A DNA stretch of 64,000 bases from Bolinopsis microptera (Eukaryota > Ctenophora > Tentaculata > Lobata > Bolinopsidae): the NCBI RefSeq assembly GCF_026151205.1, contig NC_087081.1, positions 8,551,246 through 8,615,245 of the forward strand. Direction: 5' to 3'. Within the stretch, counting starts at the first letter, position 1; every line of letters begins with the position of its first letter. Below are positions 18,571 to 28,488 of this stretch, in pieces. Under the pieces are notes generated by a model, which did not search any database, was not told where the DNA came from, and saw only the letters and a program-made list of their open reading frames with translations. The position numbers and the translations under genes are program-made.

Positions 18571-20290
18571 GATCCCACTAGCCACAGTCAATTGTAGATT
18601 TATTATAATTGTAAAACAGAATCTACCAGTTCAAAGCTAACCACAGTCACCACTTTTAGTACGTGAACTGTAGTAACAACCTTGCTGAATAATTCGTTTA
18701 ATTTTAATCCCAACAGCTGCATTCATTTGTAGATTTGTAGATTTATTATAATTGTACAACAGAATCTACCAGTTCAAAGCTAACCACAGTCACCACTTTT
18801 AGTGCGTGAACTGTAGTAACAATGCTGAACGATTCGTTTACTTTAAATCCCAACAGCCACATTCATTTGTAGATTTATTATAATTGTAAAACAGAATCTA
18901 CCAGTTCAAAGCTAACCACAGTCACCACTTTTAGTGCGTGAACTGTAGTAACCTTGCTGAATAATTCGTTTAATTTTAATCCCAACAGCCGCATTCATTT
19001 GTAGATTTATCATAATTGTAAAACAGAATCTATCAGTTCAAAGCTAGCAGCCGTTAGCACTTTTAGTGCGTGAACTGTAGTAACAATGCTAAACAATGAG
19101 TTTACTTTTAATCCCAACAGCTTCACTCATTTGTAGATTTGTAGATTTTATTATATTTGTAAAACAGAATCCATCAGTTCAAAGCTAGCAGCCGTTAGCA
19201 CTTTTAGTGCGTGAACTGTAGTAACAATGCGGAACAATTCGTTTACTTTTAATCCCAACAGCCTCACTCATTTGTAGATTTGTAGATTTTATTATAATTG
19301 TAAAACAGAATCTATCAGTTCAAAGCTAGCAGTCGTCAACACTTTTAGTGCGTGAACTGTAGTAACAATGCTGAACAATTCGTTTACTTTCAATCCCAAC
19401 AGCCTCACTCATTTGTAGATTTGTAGATTTTATTATATTTGTAAAACAGAATCTATCAGTTCAAAGCTAGCAGCTGTCAGCACTTTTAGTGCGTGAACTG
19501 TAGAAACAATGCTGAACAATTCGTTTACTTTTAATCCCAACAGCCTCACTCATTTGTAGATTTGTAGATTTTATTATATTTGTAAAACAGAATCTATCAG
19601 TTCAAAGCTAGCTGCCGTTAGCACTTTTAGTGCGTGAACTGTAGTAACAATGCTGAACAATTCGTTTACTTTCAATCCCAACAGCCTCACTCATTTGTAG
19701 ATTTGTAGATTTTATTATATTTGTAAAACAGAATCTATCAGTTCAAAGCTAGCAGCCGTCAACACTTTTAGTGCGTGAACTGTAGTAACAATGCTGAACA
19801 ATTCGTTTACTTTCAATCCCAACAGCCTCACTCATTTGTAGATTTGTAGATTTTATTATAATTGTAAAACAGAATCTATCAGTTCAAAGCTAGCAGTCGT
19901 CAACACTTTTAGTGCGTGAACTGTAGTAACAATGCTGAACAATTCGTTTACTTTTAATCCCAACAGCCTCACTCATTTGTAGATTTGTAGATTTTATTAT
20001 ATTTGTAAAACAGAATCTATCAGTTCAAAGCTAGCAGCCGTTAGCACTTTTAGTGCGTGAACTGTAGTAACAATGTGGAACAATTCGTTTACTTTTAATC
20101 CCAACAGCCTCACTCATTTGTAGATTTGTAGATTTTATTATAATTGTAAAACAGAATCTATCAGTTCAAAGCTAGCAGTCGTCAACACTTTTAGTGCGTG
20201 AACTGTAGTAACAATGCTGAACAATTCGTTTACTTTTAATCCCAACAGCTTCACTCATTTGTAGATTTGTAGATTTTATTATAATTGTAA
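18571..20290. repeat. 141-bp satellite array inside the Polinton
   Basis: About 12 head-to-tail units. Spacing is exactly 141 bp between successive GCCTCACTCATTTG landmarks in the right half (19261, 19402, 19543, 19684 ...) and ~135 bp in the left units, which lack a short TTTGTAGA doubling. Each unit contains an inverted pair CAGTTCA ... TGAACTG ~35 nt apart. Several units have an inner hairpin GCAC-TTTTA-GTGC between them. Confidence 0.95.
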
Positions 20291-20354
20291 AATCGAAAAT
20301 ACTATAGTTTGTTTTTTGAATAAAATGATAATTCGAATAGTGTGACATGGTCAT

Positions 20355-20449
20355 GAAGGGTACAGTTTATGTCGGAAGGGTACAGTTTATGTCGGAAGGG
20401 TACAGTTTATGAGGGGTACAGTACATGAGGGGTACAGTTTATGCCGGAA
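20355..20449. repeat. 20-bp minisatellite (GGGTACAGTTTATG core)
   Basis: Five tandem units; the first three are 20 bp, the later two shorter and variant. It lies between the satellite array and the small gene. Confidence 0.9.
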
Positions 20450-20504
20450 TAAGGAGAGTGCTTCATGTAGATTTCAGGGTGCTGCAGCAGAAGGGTTTGT
20501 AGTG

Positions 20505-20972
20505 ACGTGTAGTTGAGTTAGAAATCCAGCTCCAGAAACTGGTTGAGGTCCTGAAATATGTAACGGAGTTTAAGATTATTATTTGAAATAGGTATATCTT
20601 AGTTGAATTATAATGAAGTCAACTCATTCTGAATAAAAGTCAATATGATAATATTACTTATGTATATTAATATACATATATGCAATGTTACAATGAAAGT
20701 CATAATAAAAACTAGTCCAGAAAACAATAAGTTACTCACCATGGTTTTCCCCTTACTAGTCCCAGGTTTGGAAACTGGTCGCTTTTTCTTTGAGGGGGGT
20801 GCTAGTTTCTGAACTTCAAAAACCTTTAAAGTCGTGTACCCGCCAGATGTTGCCACAATACCCTCCAACCAGCAGAGATAAACAAAATGTGAATAATTTG
20901 TGTGCGTTTCTTCTTTATATAATCTCTTGGAACAAAGCCACAGACAAAAGAGAACTAGTGAACTGGTTTTAG
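20505..20972 (-). CDS. Putative small two-exon gene with nuclear-localisation-like tail
   Basis: An open frame without an ATG runs from ~20972 down to a donor at 20739 (CCATG|GTGAGT). It appears to splice to an acceptor TTTCAG| at about 20555, giving ten more codons (DLNQFLELDF) and a stop. The translation ends exon 1 with KLAPPSKKKRPVSKPGTSKGK, a nuclear-localisation-like basic stretch, after a hydrophobic or aromatic N-terminal half. A TATA-like TATATAAAG (20914-20923, - strand) lies inside the open frame. If that is the promoter the protein would begin further in, but the nearest start there is a TTG at 20868. The 5' end is unresolved and no family is recognised. Confidence 0.35.
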
Positions 20973-21500
20973 ATCAAAGAAGCTAAGAATTTATCTTTCA
21001 TGCGGTAGACAATGAGCTAGTAATTGAACAATGAGTTTATTGTGCACCTGTATCAGTAAACGGTACTTTCATCTAAGAACTGAATAAAGGAACGAGTTTG
21101 TGATGAATGTATGAAAGTCTAGTTGGTAGTTGGTAGCGCAGGGTGTGGTAATTTTTTAGATCAAAGAAGCTAAGAATTTATCTTTCATGCGGTAGACAAT
21201 GAGCTAGTAATTGAACAATGAGTTTATTGTGCACCTGTATCAGTAAACGGTACTTTCATCGAAGGACTGAATAAAGGAACGAGTTTGTGATGAATGCGTG
21301 AAAGTCTAGTTGGTAGTTGGTAGGGCAGGGACGTAATAGTTTTTAGATCAAAGAAGTGCAGAATTTAGCTTCCATTTGGTGGATATCAAGTTGGATGAAC
21401 AATGAGCTATTGAATTTTACAAGCTCACCGCTTGGTTCAATCATCTGCTCTATCTAAATGAAAAACTTCGTACGCTGTTAATTAATCTTCATGGTTCATA
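20967..21500. repeat. 187-bp direct repeat, two full copies and a partial third
   Basis: TTTTAGATCAAAGAAG recurs at 20967, 21154 and 21341. The first two copies are ~97% alike over 187 bp; the third diverges after ~15 bases but keeps short matches. No coding capacity. Confidence 0.88.
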
Positions 21501-21757
21501 CAATAACTTCACTCGGGGAGAGACCGTTTGCACTGTTAACAATTATATCCAGAGAGGGTTGACTGTTTTCTCTATTCTAGATCTATTCAATAGAGGCTGA
21601 CAAAGTTTTATGGAACTGCAGACAATAGTTGAAAAGAACTGACTGTTTTATGGATCTTCAGACTCTAATCATAGAGAGTTACTCTTTAGATCTACAGATA
21701 ATAGTCAAAAAGGAGTGATTGGTTCAGCAATAGAGTTCGTAAAACGGTTATCAAGTA

Positions 21758-21949
21758 TCGAAAATCCTCGAAATTTTTACAAGTGTCGAAAATCCGTGAA
21801 ATTTTTACAAGTGTCGAAAATCCTCGAAATTTTTACAAGTGTCGAAAATCCTTGAAATTTTTACAAGTGTCGAAAATCTTTGAAATTTTTACAAGTATTG
21901 AAAATCCTCGAATTTTTAGGTGGGTCAAAGGGGGCTTTATATTACTACT
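21758..21949 (-). repeat. Right terminal inverted repeat with 27-bp subterminal tandem units
   Basis: Inverted copy of the left end, finishing ...GGGGGCTTTATATTACTACT. It contains about six 27-bp units with minor variants (CCGTG, CCTCG, CCTTG, CTTTG) and then the unique terminal ~40 bases. Confidence 0.93.
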
Positions 21950-21955
21950 TAAACT
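21950..21955. repeat. Right target-site duplication (TAAACT)
   Basis: TAAACT directly follows the right terminus and matches 1271-1276 exactly, as expected for integrase-mediated insertion with a 6-bp stagger. Confidence 0.95.
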
Positions 21956-22157
21956 TCTGTTGCGGAAACTCAATGTGTACTGAACTTATCTAACTTTGTG
22001 AAGTGATTCGATTGCCTCAATTCACTGTACTATTAGCTGACAAGTTGCTTACTTCTGAGCTCTTGAAACTATATTCATGACGCCCTCACCAGCCACCTCT
22101 GCCGTATAAGAAAATCAACTGTACTACAATTGAAATTCTATTACCCTCACTTGCACT
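21956..22157. other. Short spacer between Polinton and foldback element
   Basis: About 200 bp of unremarkable AT-rich sequence; nothing recognised. Confidence 0.5.
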
Positions 22158-23517
22158 TTAAGGGGGCATACACCAAAACAGTGGTTTGTGCCGTCCAGAC
22201 CTAATGACCTCATAGGCAGTTCAGTGACCTTCTAGCGCACCGTTTCCACCCAAAAAAAATTCATTTTGAGAATTCCCATTTTTGTAATCGACCATTTCCT
22301 GGTTAAGAGTGCAATTTTCGGAAAAAATTATTTTGTGGTTGAGACGCTATAAGTTAATCATTTCTTGCGGTATCGGATTGAAATTTTGCTCGCCCTTTAT
22401 TCACATCTATTTCAATGTGTGTATAAAATCTTGATATCGTATCTAAAAAGGCTGGTGTGTTATGAATTTTTAAAGTCAAAAAGCCAAAATTGTCCTTTTC
22501 AGGCTTATTTTAACAAAAAGTCAGTCAGGGAAGATCGGATTGATTTGATGCTTGACATCAAATTGTTCTCTGAATTCTGGCGCAGTTTTTGATGCCCTCA
22601 AAAATGTTTTTACTCATTCCCCTTCAGATCTATTGGACCTCAAAGCCAAACAACAAATTTAGGCACATTTTTCGTTTTTAATATATACCGATTTTTCTAA
22701 AATTTTGATAGGAATGTGCTAGTGACTTTTTGAAGGGTGCAAAATAACCGCAACTAGCACATTTATATATGAGTTATGAACCACAAAACACCCTAAAATG
22801 CTTCCCTTTGAAGTTATGGGAGAAAATGTGATTTTTCATCTGCAAAGCCAAAAAATCACATTTTCTCCCATAACTTCAAAGGGAAGCATTTTAGGGTGTT
22901 TTGTGGTTCATAACTCATATATAAATGTGCTAGTTGCGGTTATTTTGCACCCTTCAAAAAGTCACTAGCAAATTCCTATCAAAATTTTAGAAAAATCGGT
23001 ATATATTAAAAACGAAAAATGTGCCTAAATTTGTTGTTTGGCTTTGAGGTCCAATAGATCTGAAGGGGAATGAGTAAAAACATTTTTGAGGGCATCAAAA
23101 ACTGCGCCAGAATTCAGAGAACAATTTGATGTCAAGCATCAAATCAATCCGATCTTCCCTGACTGACTTTTTGTTAAAATAAGCCTGAAAAGGACAATTT
23201 TGGCTTTTTGACTTTAAAAATTCATAACACACCAGCCTTTTTAGATACGATATCAAGATTTTATACACACATTGAAATAGATGTGGATAAAGGGCGAGCA
23301 AAATTTCAATCCGATACCGCAAGAAATGATTAACTTATAGCGTCTCAACCACAAAATAATTTTTTCCGAAAATTGCACTCTTAACCAGGAAATGGTCGAT
23401 TACAAAAATGGGAATTCTCAAAATGAATTTTTTTTGGGTGGAAACGGTGCGCTAGAAGGTCACTGAACTGCCTATGAGGTCGTTAGGTCTGGACAGATTT
23501 GGGGTTTGCCCCCTTAA
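22158..23517. mobile_element. 1.36-kb foldback (palindromic) element with TTAA ends
   Basis: Two arms (22158-22836 and 22851-23517) are near-perfect inverted copies around a ~14-nt loop (CATCTGCAAAGCCA). Outer ends read TTAAGGGGGCA and its complement TGCCCCCTTAA, so TTAA flanks both sides, as for piggyBac-type target duplications. The terminal ~40 bases differ between arms, arguing for a real foldback element rather than a mirrored read artefact. Each arm encodes the same 75-residue open frame (22365-22592 + and 23095-23322 -) with one Ser/Pro difference. It has no known domain and is probably incidental. Confidence 0.9.
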
Positions 23518-23717
23518 TAATATGTAAATTACTTATTGCAACTCTTCGGTTGATTCATCAATAAGTATATGACGAAGACTCAACTCCTGCATGAATACCA
23601 AATACACTACTACGGAATAATATTTTTCGTACAAATGTGCTGTATTATTCCGTACACCAGAAGCGATGGCTGATCTGTTCTTCTCACTGTCGACCGTAAA
23701 ACGTATCCGTGACTTGG

Positions 23718-24240
23718 TTAAAGAGCCTGATTAAGATCATACTCATTAACATTAGGTGACATCATAGGTTCATCTTCACTCAATCTGGTCGTTTTGGTGC
23801 AAGTTTCATGCTGCTGCTCTAGATCATTTGCAGTCCTCGTATTATCTTCCTGATCTTCTTGCATTATATTATAAGCTTGATGAGTTGCAAACATACACAT
23901 ATTTACGGTGACACTTTGCACTCTAATGCATACCGGTGGTGTGGATTTGGTCATGTTTTGATATTCTGGACCTACTTCTTCCTGATGAACAGTTGATGCA
24001 ACCTTCTCGCGATCTACATGTTCCGAGTTTTTAATGTAACATGATATTTTCTTCACTTTACTCTCGATAATTTCTAAATGCACTTCGATGTGTATAGTAT
24101 TAGGAGAAACAGCAGGTGGTTTTATGTGGTCAAACGTTGCATTATCATTTACGGCACACTCCGAAACATCTAATCCAGTTACTACAGTGTCTTGCTTGAT
24201 ACTAACTTGTAGAGTGTCGTTACTGGGTGTTCCTTCTAGA
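23718..24240 (-). pseudogene. Retroelement downstream frame, unrecognised
   Basis: An open frame of ~170 codons continues from the end of the protease in another frame and includes the MHLEIIESKVKKISCY segment. It is acidic and threonine-rich with no known motif. It is probably the start of the region linking protease to the missing polymerase. Confidence 0.45.
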
Positions 24241-24247
24241 AGGCCAG

Positions 24248-24620
24248 CTAAGCTACAAACATGCTGTTTTTCACCGTTTTGGAGTCAAAATCAATGATAA
24301 TGTGGTGCTGTGAAAGGAATGATTGACCCAGAATGCATGCTTCGTTCATCATGTTTGTCACTATGAAATCGCATTCTAACACGGCATTTTTAACTATTAC
24401 TGGTACATTGTGTAAAATTCCCGAAGTTTTCAGTGGTGCTCCAGTGACTCCAACTAATTTGAAAGTTCCTTCTGTAACTAGCTTGCTAAGTCCAATTTTT
24501 TCGACTAGCTTTTCTCCAATCAGATTCAAGCTGGATCCTGTGTCAATAAGAGCCTTAACTCCAACGGAATTAATGTCTACATTCAGATACACGCGACCTT
24601 TACAAAGATTTATTGTTTGC
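24248..24620 (-). pseudogene. Retroelement aspartic protease, frame-broken
   Basis: The retropepsin signature ALIDTGSSLNLI and the later block CILGQSFLSQHHIIIDF are present in ~115 residues (open frame 24592-24248, starting from a GTG; the coding frame continues slightly upstream). After DSKTV the frame hits a stop, while a different frame stays open downstream (24240-23718). This indicates a frameshift or decay rather than a complete Gag-Pol. Confidence 0.75.
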
Positions 24621-24931
24621 CTTTCAATGTCATCCTCCGGGACGGTACCACAATCTACACTCCTCTCGGTATTCCCTAGATCGTTTGGCGACCATTGATC
24701 ATTGTACTGCTCCTGTCCTTCTGCCAGTCTGCTTCCTAAATTCTGTGAGCCATGCCTTCTAGAATGTTCTTGCTCCCTAAACTGCTGGTGTTCAAGTGCT
24801 ATATTATTAGACTGCTGTGTTCTATCTTGAAGTGACCTATTTTCTCTTTGAGGACCCTCCGCTGTATTCTGAAAAGGTGGTTATCTTGGTGCACAGGGTT
24901 GATAATATCCACGCTGAACTGAACGTTGTCT

Positions 24932-25996
24932 TTAATCATCAGACCTACTGAAGTTTTGTGAGTTTAGATTCGTTGGCTGCCCATATTGATAAGGACTGCT
25001 ACTATCATCTACATCCTGGAACCCGCAATTTCTAGCATAGAGTCCATTCTGGCCACAAATGAAACATCTATAAGGCCGCATGGAGGAGTTCTCATAAGAT
25101 AAGCCTCGTGATCCCTCAACCATCTGGTTTGGAATGAATGTGTTGTTTCGAGAATGGCAGCTACTTGCAAAATGTCCATATTTTTGACAATTATAACATT
25201 GCACATTGTCATAGCTTCTTGAGTCACGCCAGTTATTTTGTTGTGGTCTTCCTCTACTCGTGTACATAACAGGAACTTGGAAATATTCCTGATCAAACTT
25301 TCCTGTAGCATCTAATTCGGTTTTCATTACTGATACTTCTACCTTATCATGAGCTTTGATCGCTTGCCTAGCTTGGTATGATGAGTCCAGTTTAACTGCC
25401 TCAGCCAGTAGTTCCTGAAATGTCTTATCACAGAGGTTGATAAGAATCATACTCAGATCATCTCTTAGAACTCCTGCAGATAAGGCGTCCTTTAAAACCG
25501 AATCTCTGGCAGCAAGTTGGTTTGCATTGTACCCAACTTTGCCCAATTCTAGTAACCTTTGACCAAATTGCGCAACTGTCTCATCATGAAACTGTGTGGC
25601 TTTCTTGATTTCAAATCTGGCCTTGACTGCTACACTAGGAGTACTAAGTGCTTTAATTACATCTGCTTTGAAAGTATCCCAATCGTCCTCAGTGGTTAGT
25701 TCCTTATGCACTAGTAAGTTAAGGGACTTAGCATCAAGGTAGGTTAAGAAAGTGCTAACAGCCTGTTGTCCGTTCATGCACATTATATATCTAAAGGGCT
25801 CATACATGTCAAAGTAAGCTTGGATGGTAGTGATAGATGGATCGAAGGTATTCGGCCTACGACTCCCTGCAACTCCAGCCCTAAAGTCAAGCTTCGCAGT
25901 CTCTACTGCAGTAGTAGCATGTGTAGTAGCATACGCTCGAACAGCTTGCTTCTGATCCTCATTCAAAGCATTCAATTGCTCGCCTAAGTCACCCAT
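24932..25996 (-). CDS. gag: Retroelement Gag with two CCHC-type zinc knuckles
   Basis: 354 residues from the ATG at 25996 (the frame also extends to a TTG). Residues ~45-220 form a retrotransposon Gag capsid-type region (FDPSITTIQAYFDMYEPFR, then DWDTFKADVIKAL). Two knuckles follow: CYNCQKYGHFASSC is canonical CX2CX4HX4C. CFICGQNGLYARNC lacks the histidine (Leu instead), so the second knuckle is probably impaired. The tail is Ser/Asn-rich. Confidence 0.85.
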   Translation of the reverse strand: MGDLGEQLNALNEDQKQAVRAYATTHATTAVETAKLDFRAGVAGSRRPNTFDPSITTIQAYFDMYEPFRYIMCMNGQQAVSTFLTYLDAKSLNLLVHKELTTEDDWDTFKADVIKALSTPSVAVKARFEIKKATQFHDETVAQFGQRLLELGKVGYNANQLAARDSVLKDALSAGVLRDDLSMILINLCDKTFQELLAEAVKLDSSYQARQAIKAHDKVEVSVMKTELDATGKFDQEYFQVPVMYTSRGRPQQNNWRDSRSYDNVQCYNCQKYGHFASSCHSRNNTFIPNQMVEGSRGLSYENSSMRPYRCFICGQNGLYARNCGFQDVDDSSSPYQYGQPTNLNSQNFSRSDD

Positions 25997-26226
25997 AATA
26001 TTGCTTTCTTGGCTCAAACAGGAACTCTTCGATAAATTCGATACAGAAGTTATTCAGTTGAATTCTAGGGTTTAAGCGTAATATTAAATGAAAGAAATAA
26101 ATAAAAGTGATTCGAGATTCTAGATTAATCTGAAATCCAAAGAAGTAAACACAAGTAATTCGTGATTCTGTGTTATTTCGAAATCCAACAGGGAATGAAG
26201 TCTAGCAGCTAACCAGGTCAAACGAA

Positions 26227-26245
26227 AATCCTGGTCGCAGCACCA
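26227..26245 (-). other. Putative primer-binding site
   Basis: TGGTGCTGCGACCAGGATT on the - strand begins with TGG, complementary to a tRNA CCA end, and starts three bases inside the probable LTR edge (TGTAGCAC... at 26249 on the + strand). The identity of the tRNA is not resolved. Confidence 0.5.
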
Positions 26246-26248
26246 AAA

Positions 26249-26905
26249 TGTAGCACACACTTAGTGTACCTAGCTGCTCGACTTAGTGGTAGGTTTTACA
26301 AAATAAAAGACTTTAAATAAGGAGTTTTGCGGAAGAGAATGAAAAATATAAACTTATTAGAAATGGTAATCCACAGAATTAAATCTTCAAAACTGTATCA
26401 TGACTCGTGAATCTAAAACTTGTGAGGAATGGTCATGTGACATGAAAGAGGAATGAGTTTAGGAGTAATCAGACTAATGCATTATAATGGTGACAAACTC
26501 TTTCAACAAGGTGAACTAAAGCGGAAGATTATAAATGGGATGGTGTGTCACGTGAATAAATGAAATAGGCCTGATAGGATCGCTAATTAATTGAGTGAAG
26601 CTTATTGGTTGAAGTGAAATGCGTCTACAGAACTTAATGACAGGTATGAAACTATTTGCTGGGAAATGAGAACTTATATGATTTGAGGTGCTGAAACTAT
26701 GGAATCTAAACGGTACAATTTGAGACGTGAAGATGACTCATGATAATTTACAACAAACAACATATAAACTATATAAATACTACTGAGCAATTACTTCATT
26801 AGGATTAGAACGTGATTACATATTAAGATTAAAGTTATTCTAAATTTCAATATAATCCAATTCTTAAATAATAATATGTATTTAAACTAAAATAGCTATC
26901 GCACA
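26249..26905 (-). repeat. Probable 5' LTR region of the retroelement
   Basis: Begins TGTAGCACACAC on the + strand directly outside the primer site. The far edge is not defined because no second copy is visible; it may end before or beyond the minisatellite at 26906. Otherwise AT-rich and gene-free. Confidence 0.35.
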
Positions 26906-27487
26906 ACTATAGTCCTGAATATAGTCTCTATAGTCGTGAATATAGTCTCTATAGTCCTGAATACAGTCTCTATAGTCATGAATATAGTCTCTATAGTCCT
27001 GAATATAGTCTCTATAGTCGTGAATATATTCTCTATAGTCCTGAATATAGTCTCTATAGTCCTGAATATAGTCTCTATAGTCCTGAATATAGTCTCTATA
27101 GTCCTGAATATAGTCTCTATAGTCCTGAATATAGTCTCTATAGTCCTGAATATAGTCTTTACAGTCCTGAATATAGTCTCTATAGTCTCTAAAGTCCTGA
27201 ATATAGTCTCTATAGTCGTGAATAGTCTCTATAGTCCTGAATATAGTCTCTATAGTCGTGAATATAGTCTCTATAGTCCTGAATACAGTCTCTATAGTCA
27301 TGAATATAGTCTCTATAGTCCTGAATATAGTCTCTATAGTCGTGAATATATCCTCTATAGTCCTGAATATAGTCTCTATAGTCCTGAATATAGTCTCTAT
27401 AGTCCTGAATATAGTCTCTATAGTCCTGAATATAGTCTCTATAGTCCTGAATATAGTCTCTATAGTCCTGAATATAGTCTCTATATA
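26906..27487. repeat. 21-bp minisatellite with higher-order structure
   Basis: About 27 units of GTCCTGAATATAGTCTCTATA. Variant units (GTGAATA, ATACAG, ATCATGAA) recur in the same order ~322 bp apart (26930-27040 and 27252-27362), showing a block duplication within the array. Because 21 is a multiple of 3, long open frames appear on both strands (NIVSIVL and DYRDYIQ repeats). I regard them as non-coding. Confidence 0.93.
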
Positions 27488-28488
27488 ATAATAGTATCAG
27501 CAGTATAACTTAGACCTACAAGATCTGATGAAGTTCGTTAATTAACACCACTTCAACAAGAGTATCTTATGGTTGGTGGGCTAGACAGTGAAACACGCAA
27601 ATGTAGTGTATACTTCGTTAAATTACATCATTAGCTACAAAGGGATTAAGTTGGTTAGATTTATTAGTACTATATATACGAAGATCTAAAATGCCTCAAA
27701 CAATCGAGAATCAAATAACCTAAATAAACTAAATAAAATACACAAGGTAAATGGAGATGAACTGCACAAAAAATATAGCTTCAAAAATGAATCTTCAAAA
27801 AAGAAGAAATAAAAACTAAGAACCAAGAACCTTATCTTTCAACTTTGCATCTATTTAAACCCAAGCAATTAGTTCTATACTTCTCAATATACCTAAATTC
27901 CTCCCTATTTAATCCCCTGGGGTTACATTCTTTCAAAATGGCAAATTTATAGTTGTCAATAGTAAAAATGTCTCTGTGTATACAAGAGTATACTGATCAT
28001 GATGCTACTATTTGTTGGGAGCTTTACATGTAAACGTGTACATGTGGATTAGTCGTGAGTTTCAGGAAATATGAAGAGTTTTAGTGTATAAAATAAAGTA
28101 TAAACAGTAAAAATAATATGAACCACTGGTACAAGATTCTAGAAAATAAAAGAATGTTGTTGTCCTCATATCAGGTATATGTATCATAATGTACTATTCT
28201 TTCCGTATTCTTTTACATTTTTTAGTCTCACATGTTACTATATTACAAATTCCCTATTAACATAGTTAGCCGATAGTTGCATCATAGACGTATAAAGTCC
28301 AACTCGATAAAAATATCATCAAACATTTAATATGTAGCAAATAGCAATAGAACTGAACTGGCATCAATAATTTATGTTATGGCATCAATAATTTATGTTA
28401 TACTATCACGGGTCATATTAAGGAATTCGACACAGGTAGCAATAAACAGAGTGTAGTATAAACCACAACATAAACGTCTCAATGTACT
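27488..28488. other. AT-rich intergenic stretch
   Basis: No gene recognised. A 22-bp direct doubling (GGCATCAATAATTTATGTTA) occurs at ~28361-28403. Confidence 0.5.

Larger units (their letters stand above)
1277..21949. mobile_element. Complete Polinton/Maverick (adintovirus-like) element
   Basis: The boundaries are set by terminal inverted repeats that start 5'-AGTAGTAATATAAAGCCCCC at both ends and by an exact 6-bp direct repeat TAAACT outside them (1271-1276 and 21950-21955). A 6-bp target duplication and AG termini are the known signature of Polintons. Inside are the family's hallmark genes: retroviral-type integrase, FtsK/HerA-type packaging ATPase, adenain-type protease, double-jelly-roll major capsid protein, penton-like minor capsid protein and protein-primed family B polymerase. 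Length is 20,673 bp, within the usual 15-40 kb. Apart from one apparent frameshift in polymerase exon 1 (near 17505) and a partial duplication at its 3' end, no core gene is visibly broken, so the copy looks young. Confidence 0.97.
23690..26248 (-). mobile_element. Truncated LTR retroelement (gag and protease only)
   Basis: On the - strand, in order: a probable LTR edge (TG...CA type) at 26249; a primer-binding-site-like stretch complementary to a tRNA 3' end (26245-26227, TGGTGCTGCGACCAGGATT); gag; aspartic protease; then a short unknown frame. No reverse transcriptase, RNase H or integrase follows before 23690, so the element is deleted at its 3' side. No matching second LTR is found by eye near 23.5-23.7 kb. 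Frames between gag, protease and the last frame are interrupted. Confidence 0.85.

Noticed and set aside
18571-20290. CRISPR-like regular array
   Set aside because: There are no unique spacers between repeats; it is a plain head-to-tail satellite in an animal genome.
22365-22592. 75-residue frame present in both arms of the palindrome
   Set aside because: It is conserved only because the arms are inverted copies; no ATG context, domain or family match.
26882-27508. Long open frames of 190 and 139 codons on both strands
   Set aside because: They are produced by the 21-bp minisatellite, whose unit length is a multiple of three; there is no start context, domain or splice structure.
26249-28400. 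Second LTR copy of the gag/protease retroelement
   Set aside because: No sequence matching TGTAGCACACACTTAG was found on the far side of the gag region, so only one LTR edge is proposed.
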